A stretch of DNA of 64,000 nucleotides, taken from positions 1,161,233 to 1,225,232 of the forward strand of contig JACDOX010000168.1 of assembly GCA_014549065.1 (NCBI GenBank), in the 5' to 3' direction. Within the stretch, counting starts at the first letter, position 1. Every line of letters begins with the position of its first letter. Position numbers and translations under genes: made by a program. The DNA comes from Cardinalis cardinalis (lineage: Eukaryota; Chordata; Aves; Passeriformes; Cardinalidae). Below are positions 1 through 11,000 of the stretch, piece by piece. Below the pieces are notes generated by a model. That model was not told where the DNA came from. It saw only the letters and a list, made by a program, of their open reading frames with translations, and made no database searches.

Positions 1-700
1 GCCACAAGGTTCAGCCAGAACCCCCCAGCTTCTCCTGAGCTCCTGTGATGCCACTTTTAAGTATCACAGAACCGTTTGGGATGGAAAGACTCCCAGATCA
101 GTGCACCCTCTCCCCAGTACTGCCAAGGCCACCACCAAGTCCCGAAGTGCCACATCTACCACAGGATGGCCTTTAATCCATGAAGAAATGTCTAAAAGTG
201 GCCTAGAACTGGAGCAGGGGCTGAGCCAAAGGCCAGGATGTGAAGAACAGCAGAACAGCACAGTCCAGCCCTGAGACTCGGCTCCATCCAAGCCCAGCTG
301 AGGGGCTGGGCCACACCTTGCTCCCCCTATANCCCCCCAGAAGTGGGGAAAGCCTGAGTGACCTCCACCATGANACCCAACTTGTACAGGCTTTGCCTCA
401 CAAAGAAGTGTGGGAATCATCAAACCAGGAACAGGCACGGAAGGCAAGAAAGGTGCCGCAGACAAAGCCTGGCACAGAGAGGGAACCCCCAAAGCCCCTC
501 AGAATCAGAGCAGAAGGCAGCCCAGGCTGCAGCCCTGACAAGGCAGAGGAGTGGGCACAAGGCAGGTGTTTAACTCGCTGTNGGGAAATGTGGAGCCTCC
601 AATGACAGCCAAGGAGGCTTCCCACGCTGGAACACATCCCTGCACCGCCACGGGCCCACGGGGCGGCTCCGCTCGCTACATGTGCCCCAAAACCACAGCA
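1..700. other. Intergenic DNA downstream of RPL13
   Basis: I see no gene here. The only recognisable content is a decayed CR1 tail at about 62-170. The segment at 680-700, read on the minus strand, is GT-rich and would suit the downstream element of the RPL13 poly(A) site. Short open frames on both strands look like chance and match nothing I recognise. Confidence 0.6.
62..170 (-). mobile_element. CR1 LINE 3' fragment
   Basis: The text beginning with the cacagaa pattern, then a rightward run resembling 'tttgggatggaaagactcc' and a 'gccacatct' block, matches the reverse complement of a CR1 3' end. It is old and truncated. Confidence 0.6.
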
Positions 701-720
701 CACCGGGCTCTCTACGGCTC

Positions 721-726
721 TTTATT
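721..726 (-). terminator. RPL13 poly(A) signal AATAAA
   Basis: TTTATT on the plus strand reads AATAAA on the minus strand, 22 bases past the RPL13 stop codon. A GT-rich stretch follows about 20-40 bases further on. This gives a very short 3' UTR, as is usual for ribosomal protein genes. Confidence 0.9.
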
Positions 727-747
727 GACAGTTCTGGGGAGAACAGT

Positions 748-906
748 TCATTTCTTCTTCTCCACGTCCTGCTCCGCCGCTTCCTTGGCGCGCTTGGCGC
801 GGATGCCGAAGAGGCGGGCGTTGGCCCGGGCCATGCGAAGGCTGGCAAAGGCCTTGAAATTCTTCTCGTCCTCCGAGATGACACGCGCCTTCTCCCGCTT
901 GAAAAC
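748..906 (-). CDS. RPL13: RPL13 coding exon 6 (last; residues 160-211)
   Basis: The acceptor is ctctccgcag|gttttc. The exon encodes VFKREKARVISEDEKNFK and then the lysine/arginine-rich C-terminus ending VEKKK, with TGA at 750-748. Confidence 0.97.
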   Translation of the reverse strand, partial: VFKREKARVISEDEKNFKAFASLRMARANARLFGIRAKRAKEAAEQDVEKKK

Positions 907-3900
907 CTGCGGAGAGAGCGCCAGACAGTCAGGCTGCCCCTCGGAGCGAGAGCTGAGGCTCCCCACCATGGTCTCTGTGAGAGCAGCGGGAACGGAGCGC
1001 TCGTGCCATCTACAGGCCCTGCCCTCCGCCGGGATCTGCCNTCCCGCGGGCTCCTCACCGGAGCAGGAAGGAAAACAAGCACCACGGGAAACCTGAGTCA
1101 GCTTTCACAGAATCACAGCATTGTTAAGGCTGGTAAAGACCTTTAATAGCGAGCTGTTAGCCCAGCACCACCATGCTTACCACCAACCTTGTCCNCAAGT
1201 GCCACATCCACGTGNTTTTGAGCACTTCCAAGGATGGGCACTCTACCAACTGCCCTGGGCAGCTGTGCCAGGGATGGACAGCCTGGTCAGTGAAGCAATT
1301 TTCCCAATATCCAACCTAAACCTCCCCTGGAACAGNGTGAGGCTGTTTCCTCTATTCCTGTCACCTGGGAGGAGAGCCTGACTCCCTCCCAGCTCCACCC
1401 TCCTGTCAGGGAGTTGTAGGGAATGACTAGAGGTTTGTGACACTACTGACAGCAGCTCTGGGAAGCAGACAGGATTTAGGCACAAATGGTGACCACAGAA
1501 CCCGCCTGAGCACTCCCACCCCAGCTGAACCCAAAGCACCCACAATTTCACAGTTCTCTCAAAGACTTATTCCTGGCTTTCTTTTGATCCAGGANGGGCA
1601 ATGCCTGGAGACAGCCACCCTCAGCTGTGAGGCAGCAAGGACAGAACCCTCTCCACAAGTCCAACCTCAATCACACCACACACAGAACACGATTAATGGA
1701 CACTTACATTCTTGATGGGCATGACAGGTCCTGTGAGCTGAGTGGCCATCTTGAGTTCCTCTGGCTGCGCAACAGAAGATGGGAATGTTAGAAGAACAGA
1801 ATTTAAAAAAACTTCTCTGGCTAAACCCTCAGCTAAAGCACAGCAGGTATCCAGTTTAAACATGGTGCTAATGATCCTGCCAGGAGCTGTAACACTGAAT
1901 GGGAACAAAGCCAGCTTGGCACTGCTGAGCTGCACCAGCGACCCACGCTGTGCCCGGATCCGGCCAGAGCAGCAGCGGCCACAGCTCTGCCAGCTGGGAC
2001 ACCTCTGACACCAACTGTGCTGCTCTCAATTTACACAGGATCATCTAGGTTGGAAAATACCTCCAGGATCATCCAGTCCAAGCTGTGCCCAATCTCCACA
2101 TTGTCATCAGCCCAGAGCACTGAGAGCCACACCCATTCCCTCCTGGGACACCTCCAGAGATGGGGACTCCAGACCTCCCCGGGCCAATGCCTGATCCCCC
2201 TTTCCAGGAAGAAATTCCTGATGTCCAACCTGAACNACCTTCCCTGGCACAAACTGAGGCCGGTCCCTGTGCCTCCTGTTCTCCAGGCTGAGCCCACACA
2301 GCTCATACACACCCAACACGTTCCTCAGCAACTCCGTCTCAAGTTGATTCCAGCTTCTTGTAAGAGTATGTCATCAGACAAAAATGACTGAACGTTTACT
2401 GAATACAGCTGACTTCCAGCAAACACATCTGAATCAGTGTTTCAGCTCCACGCTTGTCCTCTCTGCTCTGAAGATGGAGTTTAGCAGCTTGGAGCTGCCA
2501 GATTCTCCACAAGATGGAAGGACAGTCTGAACTCGCCCTTGTGTTCCCTGGATCTACTGGCAGCAGAGCCAGGGAACACAGCTCTGCTCTGATCCTGGAG
2601 AGGTTTTAATGAAAACCATTTTTGAACGTCAATAACAATTGCCTTCTGGAGCCTGCCTGGCACAGAGCTCTGGAGCCACTCACAGCCTGTCCCTCAGCCT
2701 TCCACCAGCAGGACTGACTCCAAGGGGAATTTCCAGCCACTGTGACAATTTAGCTCTCTAAACTAAACCTCAACTGGCTGAGCAAGGAGCAAAGCTCCAG
2801 GAATCAGCACCTAAACAAGCCAGCAGTTGCTCAGTCAAATGCCTGGCTGAATGTCACTGCAACCCAGAGTGCCCTGTTAGACTCGACCCTGCCAGGCCTG
2901 GCCCTGTGCCGGGCTCAGAACCATGGGGCTCACACAGTGGAGAAGGCTCAGGAGCTCTGCCTGACTCCAAACCTCCCAGAACAGGACACACTCCCAGCAG
3001 GCAGGTACTCACAGAGCTGTCTCCCTTCTTGGGCATGGCTGGCTTCCTGGGGAAGAGGATGAGCTTGGAGTGGTACTCCTTCAGCCTCTGCACGTTGGCC
3101 TGCAGGGACTCGGTGGACTTGTTCCGCCTCCGGGGATCCACGGAGATCCCGATAGTCCGGGCAAACTTCTTGTTAATGCCAGCGAGCTGAGAAGAGAGGA
3201 GAAAGCAGTGTCAGCATCCCACCAGCCAGGCAGGGACCCCAGCATGGCATGCAGGCTCTGGAGGAAGGCTGGGCATCAGCTCAGGGACCAACAAAGGGTG
3301 TCCTGCTGTATCGTTGTGCTTAAACTGTTGCTCAGGCTGATTTCTGCAGGTGGATTTCCCCAGAGGAGCAAAGTGCAACCCTTGCAGGACACATTTAAAC
3401 TTGGATTCACANAGATGTTTCTGAGCCAGCTCGTGGACAACTCTGGTTCACTGAATACTGGGAGCTCCATTAAATCAGGATTTTTTTTCTAACCATCTGA
3501 AATGACCATTAAATAATGTCTATTTTTTAGACTACCTTAAACAAAAAACTAATTTTCTGTTTGAAGACAAACAGCTGCATCCTGCTTTGTGTTCCACCAT
3601 TACCCAAAAATTAAAAAAAAAAGCAATGAAGTATTTGGCACCCAGAAGAACAATTTCCCTGCCTCAGTGCACCAATTTCAGTTATAAATGCTTTAATTAA
3701 GACACTGAGCCAGGCGCAGAGGCAGCTGGTGCTGCCAGTGAGCCCTGATGTGGAATCTGATCAGACACACAGTGGGTGGCTCTGCAGACCACCTTTACCT
3801 GCTCAGCACACCTGGGCAGGTCACAGGGACAAGGAACAGAGGACAGGAAACACTTCCCATTTTAATCCAACTATCTGGGCTTTAATCCAACTATGATTAC

Positions 3901-5705
3901 TCCAGCTACTCCGAGATGCTGTGCTGAATGGTTCTTCCTCCTGGTACAACATCCTCTGCTAATCTTAGAACAAAATTGAGCTGAGTTTACTTGGTCCTTA
4001 ATTAGAAACACTGGCTAAAATATTTAGAATTAACAGAACAATGTTTCATAAAGAAACAATTCAATAAAGACGATCTTAGTCTTCTCTCTCTCCCAAAACA
4101 GTTTAGGAGACNCAAGGCTCCTTCAGAATTCAAATTTCATAGAATCTCTGAATAGTCTGGGTTGGAAAGGACCATAAAGATCTTTAAGTTCCATCCNTTG
4201 CCATGTGCAGGGACACCTTCCCCCATCTCAAGCCTTGTCCAGCCTGGCTTTGGACACTTCCAGGGATGAGGCAGTCACAGCCTTCCTGGGCACCGTGTGC
4301 CAGNGCCTCCCCACCCTCACAGGGAAGGATTTCTTTCATATACCCAAACTAAATTTCTCCTATTTAAGGTTTATTTTAACAGAATTTTAAATTACACTCT
4401 CAGCAGATAAAAAGACCTTTACCTTTCAAAGAACTCTTCACAGCCCCACTCCACCATCACAGGTAAGACCATTTTTCCTTGCTCACAGAGCCAGGAAATG
4501 CACAGCCTTCCCTGGCAGGTACCAACACCTGAGAAAGTCACTTTGTGCACGACAGAAGCAGCTCAGCTCAGACTTTATTTGCCTTTCTGAATGGATGCTC
4601 TGTACTTACCTTAAGCTCCTCCAGGCTGAAGCCTCTGCCAGCACGGACCTTTTTGTGGTATCTGATGGTGGGGCACCTGACGATGGGCCGGATGGGCCCG
4701 GCCACGGGCCGGGGGGCGATGCGGCGAGCCTTGGCCTGGCGAGCCTTCCTCCTGGAAGGGCAGGGTCACAGCATCCTTCAGCTTGGGAANCGCCTCAGGG
4801 GATGGAGTCCAACCTGNGCCCAACCCCCAGCACCTTACCAACCCAGCCCGGAGCACTCAGTGCTGCATCCAGCCCCTGCCTGGGCAGCCTTGCCAAGGCC
4901 TGACTGCCNTTTCCAGGAAGAAATTCCTTGTGATGTCCAACCTGAGCCTCCCCTGCACAAACCCAGGCTGCTCCCTCTCCTCCTGTCCCTGCTCCCTGGG
5001 ACCAGAGCCTGACTCCCTCCTGTCAGGCAGTTGTGGAGACCCAGAAAGTTCCTCCTGAGTCTCCTTTTCTCCAGGCTGAGACCCCTCAGCTGCTCCTGGT
5101 GACCCAGACCCTTCCCAGCTCCATCCCCTTCTCTGGACNCGCTTCTCAATGTCTATAGTGCAACGAGGGGCCAAATATAACACCGGAGTTCCAGGTGTGA
5201 CATCAACACCAGGGCAGGGCCTGTCCCCTGTCCTGCTGGTCACAAACCAAGTGTCACCAGCCTCCTGCCCACCTGTGACAGCCACGGGGTACACGGCATC
5301 TCTACGACATGTGCCACTCCCGCCTTGCGGGGAGGCACCTCCTGCCCTGCGATGGCTCCGGAAAGAACAGCCGGGCCGGGCTGGCTGCTGCTGCCCGGGG
5401 ACCGCCGCTGCCATCAGAGACCCAGGGAAGAGCGTTCATCACAGTGGATGCAGCGATTCCGGAGATGTCTCATCACTTGGCTGCGGCTGGCAGCGGCTCG
5501 CCCCGAGCACGAGCGGGGGATGGCGGAANAGACCCCCGGCGTCCCGGCCCCGCAGCAGCCGGGACAGCCCCTCCCGCGGCCCCCGGAGCTCCAGGACTCA
5601 CCTGCGGAGCTTGCGGGCGGGCTGGTTGAACCAGGTGGCGACTCGGCGCTGCCAGTCCTTGTGGAAGTGGGGCTTCAGGATCATCCCATTGCGGCTGGGC
5701 GCCAT
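748..5705 (-). CDS. RPL13: Ribosomal protein eL13 (RPL13), spliced, 5 coding exons
   Basis: RPL13 encodes eL13, a basic protein of the cytosolic 60S ribosomal subunit that binds 28S rRNA. Joining 5705-5602, 4751-4610, 3186-3013, 1764-1708 and 906-748 on the minus strand gives 636 nt, which is 211 residues plus stop, exactly the usual vertebrate length. Every junction has GT/AG ends and consistent phase. The N-terminus reads MAPSRNGM, the middle has the block GISVDPRRRNKSTESLQANV, and the tail ends in EQDVEKKK, all typical of the family. Differences from my recollection of the human protein are few and conservative, for example MPIKN for MPVRN. The start ATG lies just inside exon 2, with G at -3 and G at +4. 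Exon 1 is noncoding and begins with a pyrimidine tract, so 5' TOP (mTOR-dependent) translational control is expected. The four introns between coding exons contain four CR1 copies and one snoRNA. No coding base is ambiguous. Confidence 0.98.
1106..1420 (-). mobile_element. CR1 LINE 3' region in RPL13 intron 5
   Basis: The plus strand starts with a cacagaatcacag motif and carries the blocks 'gccacatccacgtg', 'tttgagcacttccaagg' and 'ccaatatccaacctaaacc'. These are the reverse complement of the CR1 3' end, so the element lies in the same orientation as RPL13. Confidence 0.85.
1708..1764 (-). CDS. RPL13: RPL13 coding exon 5 (residues 141-159)
   Basis: This small 57-nt exon encodes PEELKMATQLTGPVMPIKN. 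Its acceptor is ttgcgcag|ccagag and its donor is aat|gtaagt. It is a clean match to the eL13 family segment. Confidence 0.97.
2038..2330 (-). mobile_element. CR1 LINE fragment in RPL13 intron 4
   Basis: The block with 'aggttggaaaatacctcc', 'catccagtccaa' and 'aagaaattcctgatgtccaa' is the reverse complement of a CR1 3' region, in the RPL13 orientation. Confidence 0.8.
3013..3186 (-). CDS. RPL13: RPL13 coding exon 4 (residues 83-140)
   Basis: This exon is 174 nt, or 58 codons. It runs from LAGINKKFARTIG through the highly conserved RRRNKSTESLQANVQRLKEY to PKKGDSS. The acceptor is cttctcag|ctcgct and the donor tct|gtgagt. Confidence 0.98.
4138..4370 (-). mobile_element. CR1 LINE fragment in RPL13 intron 3
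   Basis: It contains 'gggttggaaaggacc', 'gcagggacaccttccccc' and 'ttccagggatgaggcagtc', the reverse complement of the CR1 3' end. It lies in the same strand sense as RPL13. Confidence 0.85.
4610..4751 (-). CDS. RPL13: RPL13 coding exon 3 (residues 35-82)
   Basis: This 142-nt exon encodes the arginine-rich RKARQAKARRIAPRP segment, then PIRPIVRCPTVRYHKK and GRGFSLEELK. The acceptor is ccttccag|gaggaag and the donor aag|gtaagt. Confidence 0.97.
4764..5150 (-). mobile_element. CR1 LINE fragment in RPL13 intron 2
   Basis: It contains 'aagaaattccttgtgatgtc', 'caacctgagcctcccctg' and 'ctccaggctgagacccc', which is CR1 3' sequence in reverse complement. It sits between the snoRNA and the exon 3 acceptor and ends within about 15 bases of that acceptor. 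Confidence 0.8.
5409..5481 (-). ncRNA. SNORD68: C/D-box snoRNA, probably SNORD68, in RPL13 intron 2
   Basis: On the minus strand I see box C GTGATGA (5476-5470), an internal C'-like TGATGAA (about 5439-5433) and box D CTGA (5417-5414). The 5' flank GCCA (5481-5478) pairs with TGGC (5413-5410), and the stem extends to 8 of 9 pairs (CCGCAGCCA against TGGCAGCGG). The total is about 70 nt. The stretch tctccggaatcgctg before the D' position is the likely antisense element and agrees with my memory of vertebrate SNORD68. Mammalian RPL13 is the known host of SNORD68. The rRNA target was not checked. Confidence 0.85.
5602..5705 (-). CDS. RPL13: RPL13 coding exon 2, start codon (residues 1-35)
   Basis: ATG is at 5705-5703, preceded by an acceptor at ccgcag within 5712-5720 (two AGs are possible). 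The exon encodes MAPSRNGM, then KPHFHKDWQRRVATWFNQPA, and ends in phase at cgcag|gtgagt. Confidence 0.97.
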
Positions 5706-5899
5706 GGCTGCGGCCTGCGGACACCGGCACGGTTAACGCGGGGACACCCCAGGCGCCCCCGAGCCCGCGGTCCCCGGCCCGGCGCGGCCCCATCGGCGCC
5801 CTCGGAGCCTCCCCCGCGGCCCCGCGTGGGGCTGTGGCGGCGGCGGGCGCGGCCCCGGCGGGCGGATGGCGGCGGATGGAGCCCCCGGCCCTCACTCAC

Positions 5900-5932
5900 C
5901 TCCCGCCACGACAATGGCGACCGGAAAGGAAG
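5900..5932 (-). other. RPL13: RPL13 noncoding exon 1 with 5' TOP start
   Basis: Read on the minus strand, a pyrimidine tract CTTCCTTTCC begins near 5932, is followed by GGTCGCCATTGTCG, and ends at the donor gggag|gtgagt (intron from 5899). A C-start followed by a pyrimidine run is the 5' TOP signature of ribosomal protein mRNAs. The exact start base is inferred. Confidence 0.8.
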
Positions 5933-6047
5933 CGCTGGCGCGGCGGCGCCGGAAGTGCCGCGGCGGCGCCCAATGGGCAGCGCGGNAGCCGCCCGCAGAG
6001 GGGCGGGGTCAGCGAGGGGCGGTGGCGGCCGCTCCGTGCCCGCAGCA

Positions 6048-6059
6048 AAGATGGCGGCG
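6048..6059 (+). promoter_or_regulatory. YY1-type site near the RPL13 promoter
   Basis: AAAGATGGCGGC is a strong YY1 consensus, pointing away from RPL13. Such sites usually sit just downstream of a start in the same orientation. Confidence 0.6.
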
Positions 6060-6140
6060 GCTTAAAGGGCCCGCGCACCGCGGAGGGAGGCGGGCCACGG
6101 AGAGCGTGGACACGGGGAACGGGGCCGCGGGGAACGGGGC

Positions 6141-7380
6141 CACAGCCAGGCTCGATCGGCAGCAGCGCCTCGATGCCCTTTACCGTGCCCAGCACCTCTT
6201 GGGCAGGGCGATGGGACGGACACTGGGCAGGGGTTCCCTGGTCCCAAATCCTGAGGGATCCCCATCCACCCCGAGCAGGATCCCGGCTCCCTGCTGCCCT
6301 TTTGGGGTAGCAGCTTTCTCTCGCAGAGGCAGGACCGGGACCTCCATCCCCTGGGCAGATCCCAGGTGCCACAGCAGTGGGATCCACAGCCTTTCCCGGG
6401 AGCAGTGGCACAGCAGTGCAGGCAGCAGCCACCTGCCCTGGTGGCAGAAGCCACCAGGACCCTGCGCTGTCCCCCCAGTGCGCTGCTCCCACCGTCACCC
6501 TCAGCTCCACAGAGCTCAACCCCCCTCCCCACNAAGGTTCTGTGAGTTAAAAAAAGAAAACCAAAGAAAAATTGAAATTTCATCTGCTGCTGGAAAAGGA
6601 AATTAAAAGAGTGAGACTGGGAAGAAACAGACAAGTTTGGAATTAAAACATCCCGGCAGCAGTGTCCAAAATGTAGAAAACTACTCGTGTTCCTGAACTC
6701 AAGGGAAATCACTCCCTAGGCACTGAGAGACCTCAGGGATTGGGCTGGGACAGGGGAGAACATACAGTGCAGAACATCTTCACATTCTCAGGGAAGCAGG
6801 AGGCTCCCAGCTCCAGCCTGACCCGGGACAGGAGCCTGGGACTGCGACAAAGGCCCGAGGGCTGGGAGCTGTCAGAGCCCAGGCTGGGGCTGGGGTCTTT
6901 CAGGCCACAGACAGTCCTGNTGGAGTAACTCCAGACAATAATCCTTCCTAAAAATGCAGCCAGCCAGGGCACTCCAGGCAGCAACAACCACTTTAATGCT
7001 TTCCCTGATGAACACCAGACAGCCCTGTCAGCAGGGCTCGTTTTGCAACAGCCACGAGGATGAAAGACCTTTTTCTGAGGATTCCCAACAAACACACCTG
7101 CTTTTACTGGATTTCCAAGAGCACCTCTGCAGTTCAGAACCAGCAGTTCAGAACATCTCCCCATGTGTGCTCAGAGTCACCCTCTGCACAGTTGGTTTCT
7201 ATGTCCCACTGCTCAGCTCTTTTTGCCTTAACTTCTGCTTAGGAAAAACTTGCTGTAAAAGCCAGACATAAATTATTGACCAGGGAGAAGGAGGCTCTTG
7301 TCCTGTACCACTCCANGGCTCTAATGAGCTTCATGTGTGCCAAAACACCCCCAGAGCCTGACACATTGTACACACACAGC
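6141..7380. other. Intergenic DNA between RPL13 and SPG7
   Basis: GC content declines from the RPL13 island toward AT-richer DNA. I see no exon, RNA gene or clear repeat. SPG7 and RPL13 are arranged in tandem on the minus strand, with about 1.4 kb between the SPG7 poly(A) site and the RPL13 start. Confidence 0.6.
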
Positions 7381-7396
7381 AGCACGTTGTGGGCAG

Positions 7397-7402
7397 TTTA
7401 TT
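7397..7402 (-). terminator. SPG7 poly(A) signal AATAAA
   Basis: TTTATT on the plus strand is AATAAA on the minus strand, about 450 bases past the SPG7 stop codon. It is followed by a GT-rich stretch at 7340-7380 (read on the minus strand). I saw no closer canonical signal, so the 3' UTR is about 0.45 kb. Confidence 0.75.
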
Positions 7403-7848
7403 CCAGCCAGGGCTGTTTGTGTGTTGTGTTCAAAGGTTACACAAGAGCTGCAGCAGCCCAGCTCAGCCCCACAGGGGTGTCCCCATGCTGAGGGCACAGC
7501 CCTGCCCTCCTGCCATGGCACAGAGCACAGCCAGAAGTGGCTTACATGGGACTTTCNAGCCATTGGAATACATCCCCTGCTCCTGTGTACAAGAAACCTN
7601 CACAGCAGATCAGACTTACCCAACTCCTAATCACCACCATCCCGCTAGGAATCAACTCTGAAATCCTGAGGAGTTCTCCTTCCTGCAGGATAAAGCTCAA
7701 AGAGCTCACATAGCCATCCCTTAAACCTGGGGTAGCAGCAGCAGCACAGCAATTCCCTGCTCAGCACCTTTGATTCTGGAGCTGAGAAGGCAAAAGCTCT
7801 GTGTCCAAAAGAAGCCTCTGGAGCCCTCCCATTCCACACAGAGGGGGT

Positions 7849-8058
7849 TCACACTGGTCTCAGGCGTGGTTCCTCCTCCTCCTCGTGGCTGGGTGGCTGG
7901 GGAGGTGTTTCCTCCTCCCTGGTGTCCTGCTTGTCCCTCTCTGCCTGCAGCCAGCTCTGAGGAGCAATCATCTTCTTGGGCCCGTGGGGCGGGGGCCCGA
8001 TCAGCGCCTCGATGTCATCGTAATTGATCACCTCCTTCTCCAGGAGGGCANTGGACAG
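7849..8058 (-). CDS. SPG7: SPG7 exon 17 (residues 708-776, stop)
   Basis: It encodes ALLEKEVINYDDIEALIGPP and PHGPKKMIAPQ, then an acidic, variable tail rich in Glu and Pro, with TGA at 7851-7849. The acceptor is tttgcag|ctgtcc. The N at 8051 leaves one residue unread. Confidence 0.97.
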   Translation of the reverse strand: MSXALLEKEVINYDDIEALIGPPPHGPKKMIAPQSWLQAERDKQDTREEETPPQPPSHEEEEEPRLRPV

Positions 8059-11000
8059 CTGCAAAAGGGAAGGAGGCAAAATGAGGGATGGAGCCCCCAG
8101 AGAGAGCAGAGAACTGCTTCTCTGAGCTGGCCTGAACCGTCAGCTCAACTCAGGCCCCAGCACCTGCACCCCCAGGAGCAGAGCTGGCTGTGCCACCACA
8201 GACGGGTGACCCCAAATTCTCCAGGCTCCAGCACCGTTCCCAAGGGCATGTTTGGCCAGGAATACACGATGTGACTGCAGGCAACAAAGCAAGGAATCTT
8301 GGGAATGATTTGCAATGAGAGCTCCAGGAACAATGAGAGAAGTGTCCCTCCTGCCACTGTCACTGCACCTGTGGCCCTGCCCGAGAGCCAAAGCAGCAGC
8401 ATGGAGACCTCTGGCAGACNCAGAGCCTTCCCTGCACACACACAGCTAACAAAGAGCTGCCTGTTCCTGCAGGCAGGGGCTGGAGGTCAGCACAAGTTCC
8501 TCTCCAGAAGAGAGGAATTCTCTGGCCCCTCTGGCAGCAGCACCACCCCTCTGGAGCAGCAGGTGGCTGTCCAGAGTGGAACTGCTCGATCCTGCTGACG
8601 AGATGTGACACGCTGGCCTGGCAACNGGAACACTGACTCTGGAGATACTTTGGCTGCACTTTAAAGTTTTTCTGTGCTGAGCCTCTAGCAAACATCTGGC
8701 TGCTGTTACATGGCAGCAGCAGGACAGAGGAGCCTGCAGAGACACCCCTGAGGATCCCTGCTCCAGAGCTGCCAGGGCACTCTCCCGGGGACAGCAGCGT
8801 GTCCCAGCTCTCTCCTCACCACGCACTGGAGGCCTGACACTGAGTAGCTGAAGGGGTTGTTGTTGTTGTTCATGATTGTTTAAAAAGAGGATTTAAGGAA
8901 AAGAATTGCTTGATTTGCAAAATAGGCAACATTCATTTGACCCCTGGTCATTTTGGAAGTCACGGACTTGAATTCTGAAGGGAAGTCAAGGAGATGCAGA
9001 GNGTGCTGTGGCCCAAGCTTGGCTCAGCACTGGGCACAGAGCTCCTGGCACAGGTGGGGATGTGCCAGGGTGTGTGGCTGCTTTGGGACTGTCAGGACAC
9101 AAAGGGGAGGAGGCAAAGCTCTGTCTCTGTAACAAGGATTCTTTGGTGTATCAGTCATTAAGGAGGTGAAATCTGCCTGGAGTCACCAGAAAGCAGGAAC
9201 CAGCCCCCATAAGCCAAGGCACCATATTCCTGTACCAAAGCCAGACACTGTCCACCTGATTACTGGCTTGGCTTCCCAAAAACAGTCACTGCCAGCTCTC
9301 CAGNAAATTGCACTGCCAAGAGGCAAGCAAAGAAGTGCAGGTGAAGGACATAAATTCCAGCTTTGATCATTTCCACAGAGCACTCCTCCTCCTCTATCTA
9401 CCCTGCAAACACCAGCTGGTGTGAGGAGGCAGACTACTCACTGCTGGGAAAGGCACACACATTCCTCCCGTGCCTGCTCTGAATCTGGGGGATACACAGT
9501 AAACAGTCACTCGCTCCCAACACTCCCACTACAAGACTTTCTAGGAGAGAGACAACACTGCAACAGCTGAGCTACAGAGCACAAAAGCAGCAAAACCACC
9601 AGTTAAAAACACCCAAACCACCCAATAATCCCCCACACAATTCAGCTCACGGTTTGCAGCTTGTCCCGGTTCTCCAGCAAGAGCTTTTCTGTGCGCCTGT
9701 AAGCCTGAGCCACCAGGGTTTTGGCTTCCTTGAAGAAACAAGAAGAGGGAGTTGGGGCGTAGGTGGCAACAAACACAATGTGTGGCTAAACAAGGAGAGC
9801 GCTGAGGGATGGAATCTGCAAACTGAGCCAGGCAGAATGTGGTTCCCATCCACAGAAACTATGGATAAACTGGTTGGGAAAAGGCCCAAGGAGTGCTGGT
9901 GATAAGGGGCAGTGAAGTCTTGCCCTAGCACAGCTCAATGGGAAATGCAGATTAAGGCTGTCCAGGAGCAAAAGGTGCAGCTCAGCACAAATCCCAAGGA
10001 AGCACAGCCATGGGGCTTCTGAAATAAAGCTTTTTTGTTTCCAGCTTTTTGACTTTTGAACTAAAGCAATGCGCTTTGTCAGCAATGAAGCCAAATTTCC
10101 TGTCAACACAGGCTGATTTGCAGTCAGTTTGACCATCTAACCATTGGTTAGATCTGATCTAGGAAGTGCACACATCTACACTGTGCAGCTGTGACTTTAA
10201 GACACAGGTTTCTTGCCATCTCAGCCCTGCACAGCACAGGCTGCTGGGCNGAACTCACAGCCAGGTGGGATTCTGCCTGTTCCTGCTGCCTCACTGCACA
10301 GCCCTGACACAGTCATGGAACAGGTCACTGCTCACTCACTGGCCAACAGCAAAATGCAAATTGTTCAGGTGTAAACCACTCGGCATTTTTCAGTGAAGTG
10401 CAGAAAGCAAAGAACAAAAAGAAACCCTTAGCCCAGGGTGGCCTTACGTGGTCCATCATCTGCAGCAGGCCCTGGCTGAAGGGGCGCCGGCCGATGCCAG
10501 GGGCACTCTCGGGGTCTGGGAAGGAGATCTGCCCGATGCTGGGCACCATCCCATACTGCNTCACCATGGCATAGGCAATCTTGGTCACCTTCTTCAGATC
10601 ATCCTGTGCTCCTGGGCAGGAAAGACACACACACTGCTGGCCAGCTCTCAGCTCAGTGCAGGAAGAGCACATCCTGNACAAACACATGTCCTACCAGTGC
10701 TGAGAGCAGAGGACCAGTGCAGCCCATGGGGGAGAACACTCAACCCACTGAGGGACCTTCCTGCAGGTCCCAAAAGTGACAGAGTGATCCTTCCGTGGCC
10801 AGCCCACCTGAGTCCAGACCTGTCACTGCCCACAGAGCAACCTGGTCTAGTGGGGGGTGTCCCTATGTGGCAAGGGCTGAAATGAGATAGGCTTTAAGGT
10901 CCCTTCCAACCCAAACCATTCTGCGATCCTATTTGGATTTAACTAGTTGGAAACAGCAAAGAAAGTTCTAGGTCTTCTCAAGAGTCTCATCAGTAACTGC

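Larger units (their letters stand above)
5480..6140. promoter_or_regulatory. RPL13 CpG-island promoter
   Basis: A dense run of CpG covers RPL13 exons 1-2 and the upstream DNA. On the plus strand a CCAAT core lies in cccaatgggc (about 5969-5978), an ETS-type ccggaag at about 5949, and a YY1-type aagatggcggc at 6049-6059. Ribosomal protein promoters typically lack a TATA box and use such sites. Confidence 0.75.

Noticed and set aside
2325..2376. TGATGA ... CTGA pair on the minus strand in RPL13 intron 4
   Set aside because: The boxes are only about 50 nt apart, box C lacks the purine, and there is no terminal stem. It also overlaps CR1 sequence.
5325..6606. Long open frames on both strands at the RPL13 promoter
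   Set aside because: They overlap known exon, snoRNA and promoter sequence and reflect low stop-codon density in GC-rich DNA.
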